From: MPNP01 sp963668325
GTDB lineage: Bacteria > Pseudomonadota > Alphaproteobacteria > Rhodobacterales > Rhodobacteraceae
Assembly (NCBI GenBank): GCA_963668325.1
Contig: OY764222.1
Span: forward strand, 1,922,001 to 1,986,000
Direction: 5' to 3'
Length of the DNA: 64,000 bases
Below, piece by piece: positions 63,121-64,000 of this stretch (positions within the stretch are counted from its first letter, which is position 1; every line of letters begins with the position of its first letter). Below the pieces are notes generated by a model that was given only the letters and a program-made list of their open reading frames with translations, did no database searches and was not told the DNA's origin. Both the position numbers and the translations under genes were made by a program.

Positions 63121-64000
63121 TTAACCATAAACAAGAATTCCAATAATTCAGTCAAGCCTCTGGTCAAGTTGTTCCATTTTTTGGAACCCTACAGACTACA
63201 GGGGATACTTACTCTGGTAATCCTTGTCATTACCGCAACGATAACCCTGATACTTCCAATATTTATCAGACAGTTTATTGATGGGTTCGCAACAGCAGAT
63301 TTGGCAAGAATAAACCAGATCGGTATTTTTGCGTTTATTGGTACCTTACTTTTTGGCTTGGGGACATCTCTCAGATATACTTTGGTCACAAGGCTAGGTG
63401 AACAAGTCGTAGCGGATATACGCAAAGAATTGTTTTCTCATACCGTCAGGATGAGTCAAAGTTTTTATGAAAATCTAATGACCGGAGAGATTCTATCCAG
63501 GCTCAACACCGATACCACATTGGTTCTAACCGTTATTAGTTCTTCAGTATCAGTTTCGCTGAGAAGTACACTCCTGTTAATCGGAGGTTTAATTCTGATG
63601 TTGGTTACCAGTTTCAAACTAACCCTGATTACCATTGTTCTAGTTCCTTTTGTCCTCATCCCTGTTTTGTTTCTAACCAGACAGCTCAGAAACCTTACCA
63701 AGGAAAATCAGGATAGAATTGCTGAAGGGTCAGGAAATGTTTCCGAGGCACTGAATTCTACCAATGCCATACAGGCCAATAACCATGAAGATTTAAGCAT
63801 CCAGAATTTTGCTGACATCATGGATCGATATATTCAATCTGCCAATCGAAGAATATTTATCCGTGGGTTAATGACGTTGGTAATTATCACTCTGGCATTT
63901 ACGGCGGTTGGAGTAGTGATTTATGTCGGGACCCTGGATATGTTGAACGGGAGAATCACCCCGGGAGAACTAACCCAATTCGTGATTTATGCCGTCCTGG
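63121..64000 (+). CDS. ABC exporter, membrane domain (partial)
   Basis: The gene runs off the right edge. The visible 293 codons are the transmembrane part of a half-size exporter of the MsbA/lipid or multidrug type. It has helix 1 (LTLVILVITATITLILPIF), then RYTLVTRLGEQVVADIRKELF, split here as RLGEQVVADIRKELF, and FYENLMTGEILSRLNTDT (coupling region). Further helices follow, to GELTQFVIYAVL. The ATP-binding domain would be beyond the window. No ATG or GTG opens the frame; TTG at 63169 is the nearest standard start and the frame is open from 63121, so the start given is only the edge of the open frame. Confidence 0.85.

Overview
The window looks like the chromosome of a low-GC (about 40% by eye), probably marine, alphaproteobacterium. 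The signs are an FtsZ ending in the alphaproteobacterial tail VPAFIRRQAN, a short prolyl-tRNA synthetase without the editing domain, a DnaA-like HdaA domain next to ppk/ppx, and the block glyA-hom-glpX-recJ. A Rhodospirillales/SAR116-like relative is plausible, but I cannot place it further without a database.

Layout. 1-17332: a collinear division and cell-wall (dcw) cluster on the + strand, rsmH(end)-ftsL-ftsI-murE-murF-mraY-murD-ftsW-murG-murC-murB-ddl-ftsQ-ftsA-ftsZ, closed by a strong terminator. 17557-23049: an oligopeptide/dipeptide-type ABC importer operon (two permeases, one fused double ATPase, one Tat-exported binding protein), ending in a hairpin that can serve both strands. 23116-32637: a minus-strand block with a YbdK-type carboxylate-amine ligase, tRNA-Glu, a RecJ homologue with its metal-binding motifs erased, an insertion sequence with a 9-bp target duplication, a transposase relic, glpX, hom, a small lipoprotein and glyA. 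32840-42622: + strand nadK, an AI-2E/PerM-type membrane protein, an Hda-Ppk fusion gene, ppx, proS, lolC/E and lolD. 42625-49509: minus strand M48-like pseudo-peptidase, then a fatty-acid oxidation set (acyl-CoA synthetase, FadB-like, thiolase) and a GST. 49728-55565: a Fur-box-controlled transporter, two hotdog thioesterases, a MATE exporter, pyrD and an FMN-dependent L-lactate dehydrogenase-like gene. 55674-60917: an accessory island with an IS1182-family element (4-bp target duplication), a HicBA-like toxin-antitoxin pair with a visible promoter and operator-like hairpin, and an ATPase-PIN nuclease operon. 61444-64000: a Rieske oxygenase, a small unknown protein, a 17-base copy of the 5' end of tRNA-Gly, tRNA-Gly itself and the start of an ABC exporter.

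The most unusual items are the open, full-length recJ that has lost nearly every catalytic metal ligand (like eukaryotic Cdc45), the in-frame fusion of a replication regulator (Hda) with polyphosphate kinase, a class 2 PyrD with a class 1-like cysteine in the active-site loop, and the ATPase-PIN pair beside a toxin-antitoxin pair and an IS.
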